Shown: positions 1-7,455 of the stretch, piece by piece
How positions within the stretch are numbered: position 1 is the stretch's first letter
Layout of the letters: the number at the start of each line of letters is the position of its first letter
Assembly (NCBI RefSeq): GCF_017309585.1
Contig: NZ_CP071321.1
Span: 2,666,001 to 2,730,000 of the forward strand
DNA: 64,000 nucleotides
Direction: 5' to 3'
DNA from: Nitrogeniibacter aestuarii
GTDB taxonomy: Bacteria; Pseudomonadota; Gammaproteobacteria; Burkholderiales; Rhodocyclaceae
Notes under the pieces: generated by a model
Seen by the model: the letters and a program-made list of their open reading frames with translations, nothing else
Databases searched by the model: none
What the model was told of the DNA's origin: nothing
Made by a program: the position numbers and the translations under genes

Positions 1-1
1 G

Positions 2-307
2 ACCCAGGTGGTGCCGTCTCCTTACCGTCTCGAAGCGCCGGTAGCCGCGACTTACCGGCAAGCAAGCGAAACCAGCGGGCAAACGCCGACCTATGCCGGG
101 CTGGAGGGTTATATCGCTGCAAAGACCTTTGCCGAAGCGCTCGAACGCGCAGGAGAAAACCCGACCCGAAACGACTTCATCTCAGCACTCGGGAGCATGA
201 AACGCTACGACGCCGGGGGCTACACCCTGAGCTATAGCGCGGAGCGTCACGCCGGATCACAGTACGTAGATCTGTCCCTGGTCAATCACGGTCGTTTCAC
301 CCACTGA
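2..307 (+). CDS. ABC transporter substrate-binding protein, C-terminal fragment
   Basis: The frame is open from the first bases of the window and ends at a TGA, so only about the last 101 residues are present and the start lies upstream. The segment TYAGLEGYIAAKTFAEALERA followed by a Gly/Tyr-rich strand and YVDLSLV matches residue by residue the C-terminal lobe of the complete substrate-binding protein encoded next to it (SYYGLEGYVAGRVMIEAI ... FVELTIL). It is therefore a Peripla_BP_6/LivK-type periplasmic binding protein, a family that binds branched-chain amino acids, amides or aromatic acids. The internal GTG near position 8 is not a credible start because homology extends to the left edge. 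The ligand cannot be told from the fragment. Confidence 0.8.
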   Translation, partial: TQVVPSPYRLEAPVAATYRQASETSGQTPTYAGLEGYIAAKTFAEALERAGENPTRNDFISALGSMKRYDAGGYTLSYSAERHAGSQYVDLSLVNHGRFTH

Positions 308-497
308 GGCCTGGATCGAACGCCTGCCGGCCCCTGTCCGGCTGGCTTCATCCGCGCCTCAAGTCCCACAGCGAACTGCCGTTCTGCATAGCAGAGACAT
401 GCAGATTTCGCAGAGTCTTTCGAATTTGAGAGTCGGCGTTATCAACTTCGATATACTCGGGCAGATCACACCAAACCTAAAAAATACAAGAGAACCA

Positions 498-1643
498 ATG
501 CGATACCACACTCTGGGCCGCGCTTTTCTTGCGCTAGCGGCCAGCGCCCTGTTCAGCCTTACCGGTCACGCCGATCCTGGGGTGACCGCCTCCAGCATAC
601 ATCTGGGGATGTCCTCCCCATTCAGCGGCCCTAACGGTGAATACGGCATCACCATGCGCGGTGGCGTCGAAGCGGCATTCAGCGAAGTCAATGCCAGCGG
701 CGGCATCAACGGACGCAAACTCAGGCTCACTGCGCTGGACGATGGCTACGAAACCGAGCGCAGTGTGGCCAACACCAAGCAGTTGATCGAACAGGAGAAG
801 GTGTTCGCCCTCCTGGCCTTCTATGGCTCGAGCCCGACAACGGCTGCCATGAAGGTGTTCAGTGAAGCCAAGGTTCCCCTTGTTGGCACCATCAGTGGCG
901 CCGGCACACTCCGTGACCCGGTCAATCCCTACATGTTCAACCTGCGCGCGAGCTACGCCGACGAAACAGCCGCGATCGTGGATCACCTGGTCGGCATCGG
1001 CATCTCAAACATCGCGGTGTTCTATCAGGATGATGGCTTTGGCAAATCGGGGCTCGATGGTGTCACCAGAACGCTCGAAAAACACGGGCTGAAGGCCAGC
1101 GCCATTGCCCCTATCGAGCGCAATGCCACCGATGCATCTGCAGCGGTCAAGACGATCTCCGCTGCCAATCCGCAGGCGGTGGTGATGGTGACGCTGCTCA
1201 AGCCCACGGCGGCCTTCGTCAAGGCCATGCGCGCAGCCGGTCATCAGCCGCAATTCGTCACCCTTTCACCCATTGGCGCAGACCTGCTGGTCAAGGAGAT
1301 GGGCGCGGAGAACGCACGCGGCATCGGCATCACCCAGGTCATGCCGTATCCGTGGAACGATGCACTCAAACTCGTGCGCGACTACAAGGCAGCACTGGCA
1401 AAGACGGATGCAAAGGCCGAACCGTCCTATTACGGCCTTGAAGGTTATGTGGCCGGTCGGGTCATGATCGAGGCAATCCGCAGAATCGACGGCGAGCCCA
1501 CGCGCGAGAAACTTGTGGCTGCGCTCGAACAGGCACCCTTCGAGCTCAAGGGCTTCAAGGTCAGTTTCACGCCAAGCAACCACTCAGGTTCAACGTTCGT
1601 TGAGCTGACGATTCTGGATCGCAACGGACGCATCCTGCGCTGA
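498..1643 (+). CDS. ABC transporter substrate-binding protein (LivK-like, Peripla_BP_6)
   Basis: A 381-residue periplasmic ligand-binding protein. I chose the ATG at 498 because it begins a clean signal peptide (MRYHTLGRAFLALAASALFSL, cleavage after TGHA); the frame is open to an ATG at 399 but the extra residues are hydrophilic and precede the leader. Family hallmarks are GMSSPFSGPNGEYG near the mature N-terminus, GGINGRKL, TKQLIEQEKVFALLAFYGSS, and a C-terminal GLEGYVAGRVMIEAIRR. It is a tandem paralogue of the truncated gene upstream. No permease or ATPase gene lies within the window, and an intrinsic terminator follows directly, so any transporter partners must be upstream or elsewhere. 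Ligand unknown; branched-chain amino acids, amides or aromatic acids are the usual choices. Confidence 0.85.
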   Translation: MRYHTLGRAFLALAASALFSLTGHADPGVTASSIHLGMSSPFSGPNGEYGITMRGGVEAAFSEVNASGGINGRKLRLTALDDGYETERSVANTKQLIEQEKVFALLAFYGSSPTTAAMKVFSEAKVPLVGTISGAGTLRDPVNPYMFNLRASYADETAAIVDHLVGIGISNIAVFYQDDGFGKSGLDGVTRTLEKHGLKASAIAPIERNATDASAAVKTISAANPQAVVMVTLLKPTAAFVKAMRAAGHQPQFVTLSPIGADLLVKEMGAENARGIGITQVMPYPWNDALKLVRDYKAALAKTDAKAEPSYYGLEGYVAGRVMIEAIRRIDGEPTREKLVAALEQAPFELKGFKVSFTPSNHSGSTFVELTILDRNGRILR

Positions 1644-1660
1644 CGTTCTGGACAGTCGTG

Positions 1661-1690
1661 AAAAAAGGCGTTCCGAGGAACGCCTTTTTT
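1661..1690. terminator. bidirectional intrinsic terminator
   Basis: AAAAAAGGCGTTCC, a short GA loop, then GGAACGCCTTTTTT forms a near-perfect hairpin with a T-run on either strand. It lies between the convergent substrate-binding protein gene and the Crp/Fnr regulator gene and probably serves both. Confidence 0.9.
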
Positions 1691-1712
1691 CATTGTCTGC
1701 CGAGGCTGATGA

Positions 1713-2438
1713 TCAGAAATCCACGCTTTCCGCTTCGATTTCCAATGCGCCGATATCAGCTCCCATGACCGCACTACCCGGCTCCGGCGGAGTGAGAATG
1801 CTTTCGCGCTTGAATGCCGCCATGACGCGACTCGCCGTCTCGACGGTGATACCAAGAATCGCCGCGATATCGGCGGACGCAAGGCGGATGATCTGGCTGC
1901 CTTTGTCGTGAGTCCTGAGGCGCAGCAGCAGTCGTGCGACCCGGACGCGTGCCGGCGCACTCCCTGCCGTCAGTTCAGCCAGCCAGGCCTGGGCTTCGGA
2001 CAAGGCATCGGAAGCCTTTTCAAGCATGCGCTCGCCGACCCCCGCATCCAGCGACTTGAGCTTTTCGACCGAGGCCAGCGGCAAGCGGCAGATGCGCACC
2101 GGCCCCACCGCAATCGCAGAGGCATCGTACTCACGGCCACTCAGGACCTCGAGCCCCGCCAGATCGCCCGGTTTGACAATGCGCACGATGCGGGCCGTCC
2201 CGTCGGCGCCATGACGCACGAGCTTGACCGCGCCTTCACGCACGGTATAGAGCGCCTCGCTCTTTGCCCCCTGGTGGTAAAGCACCTGTTTCGAGCTGAA
2301 TTTCAGGTCGTCGAAACAGTCGTGCACCATCGACATGTGCTCGGGTTGCAGAACGGAAAACAGCGCCGATCGCCTGACCGGGCAGGTCACGCAATCGGTG
2401 TGACCGATCCAATGCGCGGTTGAACTTGATCTGGACAT
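1713..2438 (-). CDS. Crp/Fnr family transcriptional regulator, FNR-like
   Basis: A 241-residue regulator. The N-terminal half is a cNMP-binding-fold sensor (YHQGAKSEALYTVREGAVKL, KPGDLAGLEVLSG). The C-terminal half is a winged helix whose recognition helix, ITVETASRVMAAFKRE, carries the E-x-x-S-R signature of FNR, implying recognition of TTGAT-type half-sites. Cys16 and Cys19 (DCVTCPVRR) and Cys117 (VRICRLP) align with three of the four iron-sulfur ligands of E. coli FNR (C20, C23, C122). The position of the remaining ligand (C29) is Ala25, though Cys41 is also present. It may be an O2/redox regulator with an altered cluster, or a relative that has lost the cluster. It is the last gene after cysS on this strand, 57 nt downstream, and ends at a bidirectional terminator. 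Confidence 0.85.
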   Translation of the reverse strand: MSRSSSTAHWIGHTDCVTCPVRRSALFSVLQPEHMSMVHDCFDDLKFSSKQVLYHQGAKSEALYTVREGAVKLVRHGADGTARIVRIVKPGDLAGLEVLSGREYDASAIAVGPVRICRLPLASVEKLKSLDAGVGERMLEKASDALSEAQAWLAELTAGSAPARVRVARLLLRLRTHDKGSQIIRLASADIAAILGITVETASRVMAAFKRESILTPPEPGSAVMGADIGALEIEAESVDF

Positions 2439-2495
2439 GGGGTCAGATTGTGCCGTGTACGGATTGAGCCTGCCGTGACAAAGATGTCAGCTGTT

Positions 2496-3875
2496 TCACG
2501 AACGGCGCCAGACCGTGCCGCCAGGACCGTCTTCGAGCACGATACCTGCGTCCGCCAGTTCGGCACGGATACGGTCGGCCGTCGCAAAATCCTTCGCTTT
2601 TTTCGCTTCAGCGCGCTGCACGATCGCCGCTTCAATCGCCTCGGCATCCACATCATCCGATCCGGTGTCACCCTGAAGGAACTCGGTGGCCGTGCGCTCC
2701 AGCAGTCCCAGCACATTGGCCATCGCCCGCAACTGCTGCGCCAGCGCGGCATCCTCGGAGCGGTTGACCTCCGTGGCCATTTCAAAGAGCACCGACACGG
2801 CACCCGCAGTGTTGAAATCGTCATCCATGGCCGCCTTGAAACGGGCCGCCCATGGGCCTGACCAGTCGACCGCAGCGTCTTCATCCGGCGCATGCTTGAG
2901 CGCCGTGTACAGGCGGGTCAGCGACTGACGCGCATCATTGAGGTGCGCATCGCTGTAGTTCAGCGGACTGCGATAATGCGCGCGCAGGATGAAAAAGCGG
3001 ACGACCTCTGGGTCGTAGGCCTTGAGCACGTCACGAATGGTGAAGAAGTTGCCCAGACTCTTGGACATCTTTTCATCATCGACGCGCACGAAACCATTGT
3101 GCATCCAGTAATTGACGTAGGTGTGGCTGTGTGCGCCCTCGCTCTGGGCGATCTCGTTCTCATGGTGGGGAAACTGCAGATCCTGACCGCCGCCGTGAAT
3201 GTCGAAATGCTCACCCAGCAGCGCCTGACTCATCGCCGAGCACTCGATGTGCCAGCCCGGGCGCCCTTCGCCCCATGGGGACGGCCACCGCGCCTCGTCG
3301 GGCTCACCGGCCTTGGCATGCTTCCAGAGCACGAAATCGAGCGGGTCATGCTTGCCGTCGGCAACATCGACGCGCTCTCCAGCGCGAAGATCGTCCAGCG
3401 ACTTTCCCGACAGCCGGCCATAGCCTTCGAACTTGCGTACCGAATAGCATACGTCCCGGTTCTTGGCCACGTAGGCCAGACCGTTTGCCTGGAGCGACTC
3501 GATCATCGCCAGCATCTCGCCGACATGCTCGGTCGCGCGAGGCTCATGATCGGGACGCTGCACCCCCAGCGCGTCGGCATCCTCGTGCATGGCGGCGATG
3601 AAACGGTCCGTGAGTGCACGAATCGACTCGCCATTGTCCAGCGCACGTTTGATGATCTTGTCGTCGATGTCGGTGATGTTTCGTACGTAGGTCACATCAA
3701 AGCCGCTGGCGCGCAACCAGCGCACCACCAGATCGAACACCACCATGACGCGGGCGTGACCAAGGTGACACAGGTCGTACACGGTCATGCCGCACACATA
3801 CATGCGTACCTTGCCGGGTTCGATGGGTTTGAAGCTTTCCTTCTCCCGGGTCAGGGAGTTGTAGATCGTCAGCAT
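2496..3875 (-). CDS. cysS: cysteinyl-tRNA synthetase
   Basis: Class I aminoacyl-tRNA synthetase that charges tRNA-Cys in the cytoplasm. The start is the ATG at 3875 giving MLTIYNSLTREKESF, the canonical N-terminus, and 459 residues (E. coli enzyme 461); the open frame runs upstream but adds only non-conserved residues. Visible motifs are the zinc/active-site cysteine in YVCGMTVYD, the HIGH-type HLGHARV, GWHIECSAM, GGGQDLQFPHHENE and the KMSKSLGN loop. The C-terminal anticodon-binding part ends in GPGGTVWRRS. An intrinsic terminator sits about 40 nt upstream of the start codon in the same orientation. Confidence 0.97.
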   Translation of the reverse strand: MLTIYNSLTREKESFKPIEPGKVRMYVCGMTVYDLCHLGHARVMVVFDLVVRWLRASGFDVTYVRNITDIDDKIIKRALDNGESIRALTDRFIAAMHEDADALGVQRPDHEPRATEHVGEMLAMIESLQANGLAYVAKNRDVCYSVRKFEGYGRLSGKSLDDLRAGERVDVADGKHDPLDFVLWKHAKAGEPDEARWPSPWGEGRPGWHIECSAMSQALLGEHFDIHGGGQDLQFPHHENEIAQSEGAHSHTYVNYWMHNGFVRVDDEKMSKSLGNFFTIRDVLKAYDPEVVRFFILRAHYRSPLNYSDAHLNDARQSLTRLYTALKHAPDEDAAVDWSGPWAARFKAAMDDDFNTAGAVSVLFEMATEVNRSEDAALAQQLRAMANVLGLLERTATEFLQGDTGSDDVDAEAIEAAIVQRAEAKKAKDFATADRIRAELADAGIVLEDGPGGTVWRRS

Positions 3876-3918
3876 TATTGTGTGACTCGAACATGGGGCC
3901 AGAAGTCGCTGCAACCGC

Positions 3919-3947
3919 AAAAAAAGCGGGCTCTTTCATGAACCCGC
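3919..3947 (-). terminator. intrinsic terminator in the cysS leader (attenuator candidate)
   Basis: On the minus strand GCGGGTTC, loop ATGAAA, GAGCCCGC and seven T residues form an 8-bp stem (one G-T pair) with a U-tract. It lies about 40 nt upstream of the cysS ATG in the same orientation, so it would stop transcripts before they enter cysS. No minus-strand gene that it could serve lies between it and the divergent TPR gene. See findings. Confidence 0.7.
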
Positions 3948-4000
3948 CAACGACCGGCGGCGGTGGCGTTCCGGTTGAGACTCTGAAGTGGTTTTGTTGG

Positions 4001-4006
4001 TAGAAT
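4001..4006 (+). promoter_or_regulatory. probable -10 element of the TPR/NTF2 gene
   Basis: TAGAAT, five of six matches to TATAAT, lies 60 nt upstream of the ATG at 4061 in the divergent intergenic region. A convincing -35 box at 16-18 nt is not visible. On the opposite strand a perfect TATAAT occurs at 4050-4055, pointing toward cysS, also without a clear -35 box. Confidence 0.35.
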
Positions 4007-4060
4007 GCCGCGTTAATCAAGGCTTTCAGCCGCAGCAACCAGGCGGCGAATTATAACACA

Positions 4061-5173
4061 ATGAAAACACCCTTCTTTCGAACACGCAGTACCGTCCTGG
4101 TCCTTGCGCTCATAGCGTCGCAACCGGCGTTTTCGGCCGTCAAGGACATCCAGGCACTGATCGAAAGCGGACGCTATTCCGATGCCCTGAGCGTCGCCGA
4201 CAAGGACCTGCAGAGCACTCCGCGGGATCCCCAGACGCGATTCCTCAAGGGCATCGCACTGGCCGAGATGGATCGCCCGAGCGACGCCATCACGGTTTTC
4301 AAGCAGCTGACCGAGGACTACCCGGAGCTGCCGGAGCCTTATAACAATCTTGCTGTCCTCTATGCGCAGCAAAGCGAATTCGACAAGGCGAAGAATGCCC
4401 TCGAAATGGCCATTCGCACGCACCCGAGCTACGCCACCGCCCACGAAAACCTCGGCGACGTCTATGCCCGCCTCGCCAAGCAGGCGTATGACAAGGCCCT
4501 GCAGATCGACTCGGGCAATGCCGCCGCCCAGTCCAAGCTGGCGCTGATTCGCCAGCTCATGACGGTTTCAGGCCAGGGCGAGGCCACCATGGTCGCCGCA
4601 GCCACCCCGACACCCGAGGCAGCGCCAGCGCCCGCCCCACAACCCAAGCCGCCTGTCGAACAACCGAAACCTGTCGAGCCCCCAAAGCCGGCACCGGCAC
4701 CGGAAGCAGTCCCCACCCCACCCGCCCCGCCGCCGGCCAATCCCGAACCGGTCAAACCTGAACCCGTCGCCGAACCGGTCAAACCTGAACCGGCACCGAC
4801 CGTGAGCCCGCCGTCCACCGCGACGGCAGAGGCCGCGATCGAGACCGCTGTCCTGGCATGGGCGCAAGCATGGTCCAGCAAGGACATGCCGGCCTACTAC
4901 AGCTTCTACGCAAAGGATTTCAACCCGGGTGGCGGTCAGTCGCTGTCGCGCTGGCGCACGGAGCGTAAGCAGCGGATCGGTGATCGCGCGGGCGACATCC
5001 ACGTCGATGTCGACAATCTGTCCATCCGCGTCACGGGCAAAGACAGCGCTTCGGCCGTCTTCCGTCAGCAATATCGCTCTCCCACGTTCAAAGGCGACAC
5101 GACCAAGACGCTGAAGATGGTACTGCGTGATGGCCGGTGGAAGATCACTCAGGAACTGATCGGAAGCCATTGA
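4061..5173 (+). CDS. exported TPR protein with Pro-rich linker and C-terminal NTF2-like domain
   Basis: 370 residues. A signal peptide (STVLVLALIASQPAFS-A) is followed by about four tetratricopeptide repeats (residues 30-160, e.g. RFLKGIALAEMDRPSDAITVF, PYNNLAVLYAQQSEFDKAK, AHENLGDVYARLAKQAYDKAL). Next comes a roughly 90-residue Pro/Ala/Glu/Lys linker with repeated EPVKPEP and PAPAP units, and then an NTF2-like domain (WAQAWSSKDMPAYYSFYAKDF ... GRWKITQEL). The linker suggests it spans periplasmic space. The next gene starts 2 nt after its stop and encodes an L,D-transpeptidase with the same NTF2-like domain, so the two probably work together on the cell wall. Exact function unknown. Confidence 0.75.
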   Translation: MKTPFFRTRSTVLVLALIASQPAFSAVKDIQALIESGRYSDALSVADKDLQSTPRDPQTRFLKGIALAEMDRPSDAITVFKQLTEDYPELPEPYNNLAVLYAQQSEFDKAKNALEMAIRTHPSYATAHENLGDVYARLAKQAYDKALQIDSGNAAAQSKLALIRQLMTVSGQGEATMVAAATPTPEAAPAPAPQPKPPVEQPKPVEPPKPAPAPEAVPTPPAPPPANPEPVKPEPVAEPVKPEPAPTVSPPSTATAEAAIETAVLAWAQAWSSKDMPAYYSFYAKDFNPGGGQSLSRWRTERKQRIGDRAGDIHVDVDNLSIRVTGKDSASAVFRQQYRSPTFKGDTTKTLKMVLRDGRWKITQELIGSH

Positions 5174-5175
5174 AC

Positions 5176-6348
5176 ATGAAGCACATCGTCAGTTGCCTGC
5201 TTGTCCTGCTGGCTGCCTTCGCGCTGCCGGCGAGCGCCGCCACGGTCAGCGATAACGGACCGGAGGCCGACCTCGAAAAAGTCTTTGCCGCCATTGACCA
5301 GAATCAGCTGGACGTGGCCCTTGATCGCACCGAGGCACTCCTGAAGGTGTACCCCAACTTCCGGCTTGCCAACCTGATCAAGGGCGATCTTCTGCTTGCC
5401 CGCGCCCAGCCGCTGACCACTTTTGGCAACGTGCGCGCCGACAAGGCGCAGATCGCCGACCTGCGCGATGAGGCCATCGTGCGCCTGCGGGCCTATCGGG
5501 AAAAGCCGAACGCGAAATATGTTCCCCGCTATCTGATGCAGATGGGGGCCGACCAGAAGTACGCGGTGGTCGTCGACACACGCCGGGCGCGTCTTTACGT
5601 CTATCGCAACGACAACGGAACGCCCCGGTTCGTCGCCGACTTCTATGCAAGCCATGGCAAGGCCGGTGCCGAGAAAATGTTCGAGGGCGATATGAAAACG
5701 CCGGTGGGCGTCTATCACGTGGTCTCACAGATCGACGGCGGCAAGCTGCCCGAGCTCTACGGTGATGGCGCGTTCCCGATCAACTATCCCAATCCATGGG
5801 ACAAGCGCCTGGGCCGGACCGGATACGGGATCTGGCTGCACGGCGTTCCCTACGACACATACTCCCGCCCGCCCAAGGCCTCCGAAGGCTGTGTTGTACT
5901 CGCCAATCAGGATTTCAATGCCTTATCGAACTACGTTCAGGTCGGGCTGACGCCAGTCATCATCAGCAACGAAATCGAATGGCTGAACCTGGACGACTGG
6001 CAATCGGAACGCACCTCGCTGAACGCCGCGATCGAAGCCTGGCGACAGGACTGGGAGAGTCGCGATGTCGAGCGCTACCTGGCGCACTATGCTCGCGAGT
6101 TCAAGAGCGACAACCAGAATCTGGCCCAGTGGAAGCAGCGCAAGCGCGCTGTCGGTCGAGGCAAATCCTGGATCAAGGTGGGGATCAACCGCGTCAGCAT
6201 GCTGCGCAGCCCCGGCAACGACGGGGTGGTCGAAGTGATCTTTGAACAGGAATACAAGAGCAACAACTTCACCGACACCAGTCGCAAACGTCAGTACTGG
6301 ATCAAGGAAAATGGCCAGTGGCGTATCGCCTACGAAGGCGCCGCCTGA
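5176..6348 (+). CDS. L,D-transpeptidase (YkuD fold) with C-terminal NTF2-like domain, Cds6-like
   Basis: 390 residues counted from the ATG at 5176, 2 nt after the previous stop; an earlier in-frame GTG-type start would lie inside that gene. A signal peptide (MKHIVSCLLVLLAAFALPAS-A) precedes a helical N-terminal region. The catalytic YkuD domain runs over about 125-260: QKYAVVVDTRRARLYVY, GDMKTPVGVYHV, and the active-site signature with His222 (WLHGVPYD) and the nucleophile Cys239 in KASEGCVVLAN. An NTF2-like domain follows (WRQDWESRDVERYLAHYAREF ... GQWRIAYEG). Such enzymes cross-link peptidoglycan or attach proteins to it from the periplasmic side. The NTF2 tail is clearly homologous to that of its upstream neighbour. 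Confidence 0.85.
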   Translation: MKHIVSCLLVLLAAFALPASAATVSDNGPEADLEKVFAAIDQNQLDVALDRTEALLKVYPNFRLANLIKGDLLLARAQPLTTFGNVRADKAQIADLRDEAIVRLRAYREKPNAKYVPRYLMQMGADQKYAVVVDTRRARLYVYRNDNGTPRFVADFYASHGKAGAEKMFEGDMKTPVGVYHVVSQIDGGKLPELYGDGAFPINYPNPWDKRLGRTGYGIWLHGVPYDTYSRPPKASEGCVVLANQDFNALSNYVQVGLTPVIISNEIEWLNLDDWQSERTSLNAAIEAWRQDWESRDVERYLAHYAREFKSDNQNLAQWKQRKRAVGRGKSWIKVGINRVSMLRSPGNDGVVEVIFEQEYKSNNFTDTSRKRQYWIKENGQWRIAYEGAA

Positions 6349-6365
6349 GCCCGTTGGAGACCTCA

Positions 6366-6923
6366 ATGAAATCATTTTTGCTGGGCCTGGCGATGACCCT
6401 CGCCAGCGGCCTCATCATGGCGGCACCGACCGTCGAACTGGAAACCAGTGAAGGCAACATCACGCTGGAACTCAATGCCGAGGCCGCGCCGAAAAGCACC
6501 GAGAACTTCCTCGCCTATGTGCGCAGCGGTTTCTATAACGGTACGATCTTTCATCGTGTCATCGATGGCTTCATGATTCAGGGTGGTGGTTTCGAGCCGG
6601 GCATGACTCAGAAAGAGACGCGCGCCCCGATTCCCAACGAAGCAAAGAATGGCCTCAAGAACGCGGTTGGCACCATCGCCATGGCACGCACGCAGGATCC
6701 GCACTCCGCTACTGCGCAGTTCTTCATCAACGTGGCCGACAACACTTCGCTGGACTACCCTTCGTTCGACGGATGGGGCTACGCGGTGTTCGGTAAAGTC
6801 ACTGACGGACTGGATGTCGTGATGAAGATCGCAAAAGTGCGGACTACGCAGAAGGGTTACCATGGCGACGTTCCCGCCCAGGACGTGATCATCCGTCAGG
6901 CGCGCATCGTTTCAGCACAGTAA
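6366..6923 (+). CDS. ppiA: periplasmic peptidyl-prolyl cis-trans isomerase (cyclophilin)
   Basis: 185 residues from the ATG at 6366 (GGAGA just upstream); the open frame reaches back to 6318 but that start overlaps the previous gene and hides the signal peptide MKSFLLGLAMTLASGLIMAA. The cyclophilin core shows FHRVIDGFMIQGGGFEPGM, MARTQDPHSATAQFFINVADN and GYAVFGKVTDGLDVV, with the Arg of FHR and the QFFIN strand forming the usual active site. It should catalyse proline isomerisation in the periplasm. It is followed 33 nt later by a signal-less paralogue. Confidence 0.9.
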   Translation: MKSFLLGLAMTLASGLIMAAPTVELETSEGNITLELNAEAAPKSTENFLAYVRSGFYNGTIFHRVIDGFMIQGGGFEPGMTQKETRAPIPNEAKNGLKNAVGTIAMARTQDPHSATAQFFINVADNTSLDYPSFDGWGYAVFGKVTDGLDVVMKIAKVRTTQKGYHGDVPAQDVIIRQARIVSAQ

Positions 6924-6956
6924 TACCGAATTCAATCGAAACAAGGAGGACCCCGC

Positions 6957-7451
6957 ATGGCGGTCAAACTGCATACCAACCATGGCGTCATCACACTCGA
7001 ACTCGACGCGGACAAAGCGCCCGAGACGGTCAAGAACTTCATCGCCTACGTGGAAGCGGGTCATTACGACAACACACTGTTCCATCGGGTGATCGACGGT
7101 TTCATGATCCAGGGCGGTGGCTTCGAACCGGGCATGAACCAGAAAGGCACCAACGCGCCGGTCAAGAACGAGGCGGATAACGGCCTGAAGAACGAGCGCG
7201 GCACCATTGCCATGGCACGCACGCAGGATCCGCATTCTGCCACCGCGCAATTCTTCATCAATGTGGCCGACAACGACTTCCTCAACTTCCGCGCGCCGTC
7301 CGCACAAGGCTGGGGTTACTGTGTGTTCGGTCGTGTCATCGACGGCATGGATGTGGTCGATGCCATCAAGAGTGTCCAGACGCGCTCGTCAGGCTTCCAC
7401 CAGGACGTACCGGCAGAGAACGTCGTCATCGAACGTGCGGAAGTGGTCTGA
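6957..7451 (+). CDS. ppiB: cytoplasmic peptidyl-prolyl cis-trans isomerase (cyclophilin B type)
   Basis: 164 residues, no signal peptide, preceded by a strong AAGGAGGA ribosome-binding site. The cyclophilin signature is complete: FHRVIDGFMIQGGGFEPGMN, GTIAMARTQDPHSATAQFFIN, GYCVFGRVIDGMDVVD. It is very similar to the exported paralogue upstream, including long identical blocks, so the pair looks like a tandem duplication in which one copy is exported. The gene runs straight into lpxH, whose TTG start lies 4 nt after its stop codon. Confidence 0.93.
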   Translation: MAVKLHTNHGVITLELDADKAPETVKNFIAYVEAGHYDNTLFHRVIDGFMIQGGGFEPGMNQKGTNAPVKNEADNGLKNERGTIAMARTQDPHSATAQFFINVADNDFLNFRAPSAQGWGYCVFGRVIDGMDVVDAIKSVQTRSSGFHQDVPAENVVIERAEVV

Positions 7452-7455
7452 GGGT

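Noticed and set aside
425..461. Promoter TTGAGA ... TATACT before the substrate-binding protein gene
   Set aside because: The spacer is 20 nt, too long for a credible sigma-70 promoter.
4738..4797. EPVKPEP-type DNA repeats as a mobile or CRISPR-like repeat
   Set aside because: They are short in-frame codon repeats of the Pro-rich linker of the TPR protein.
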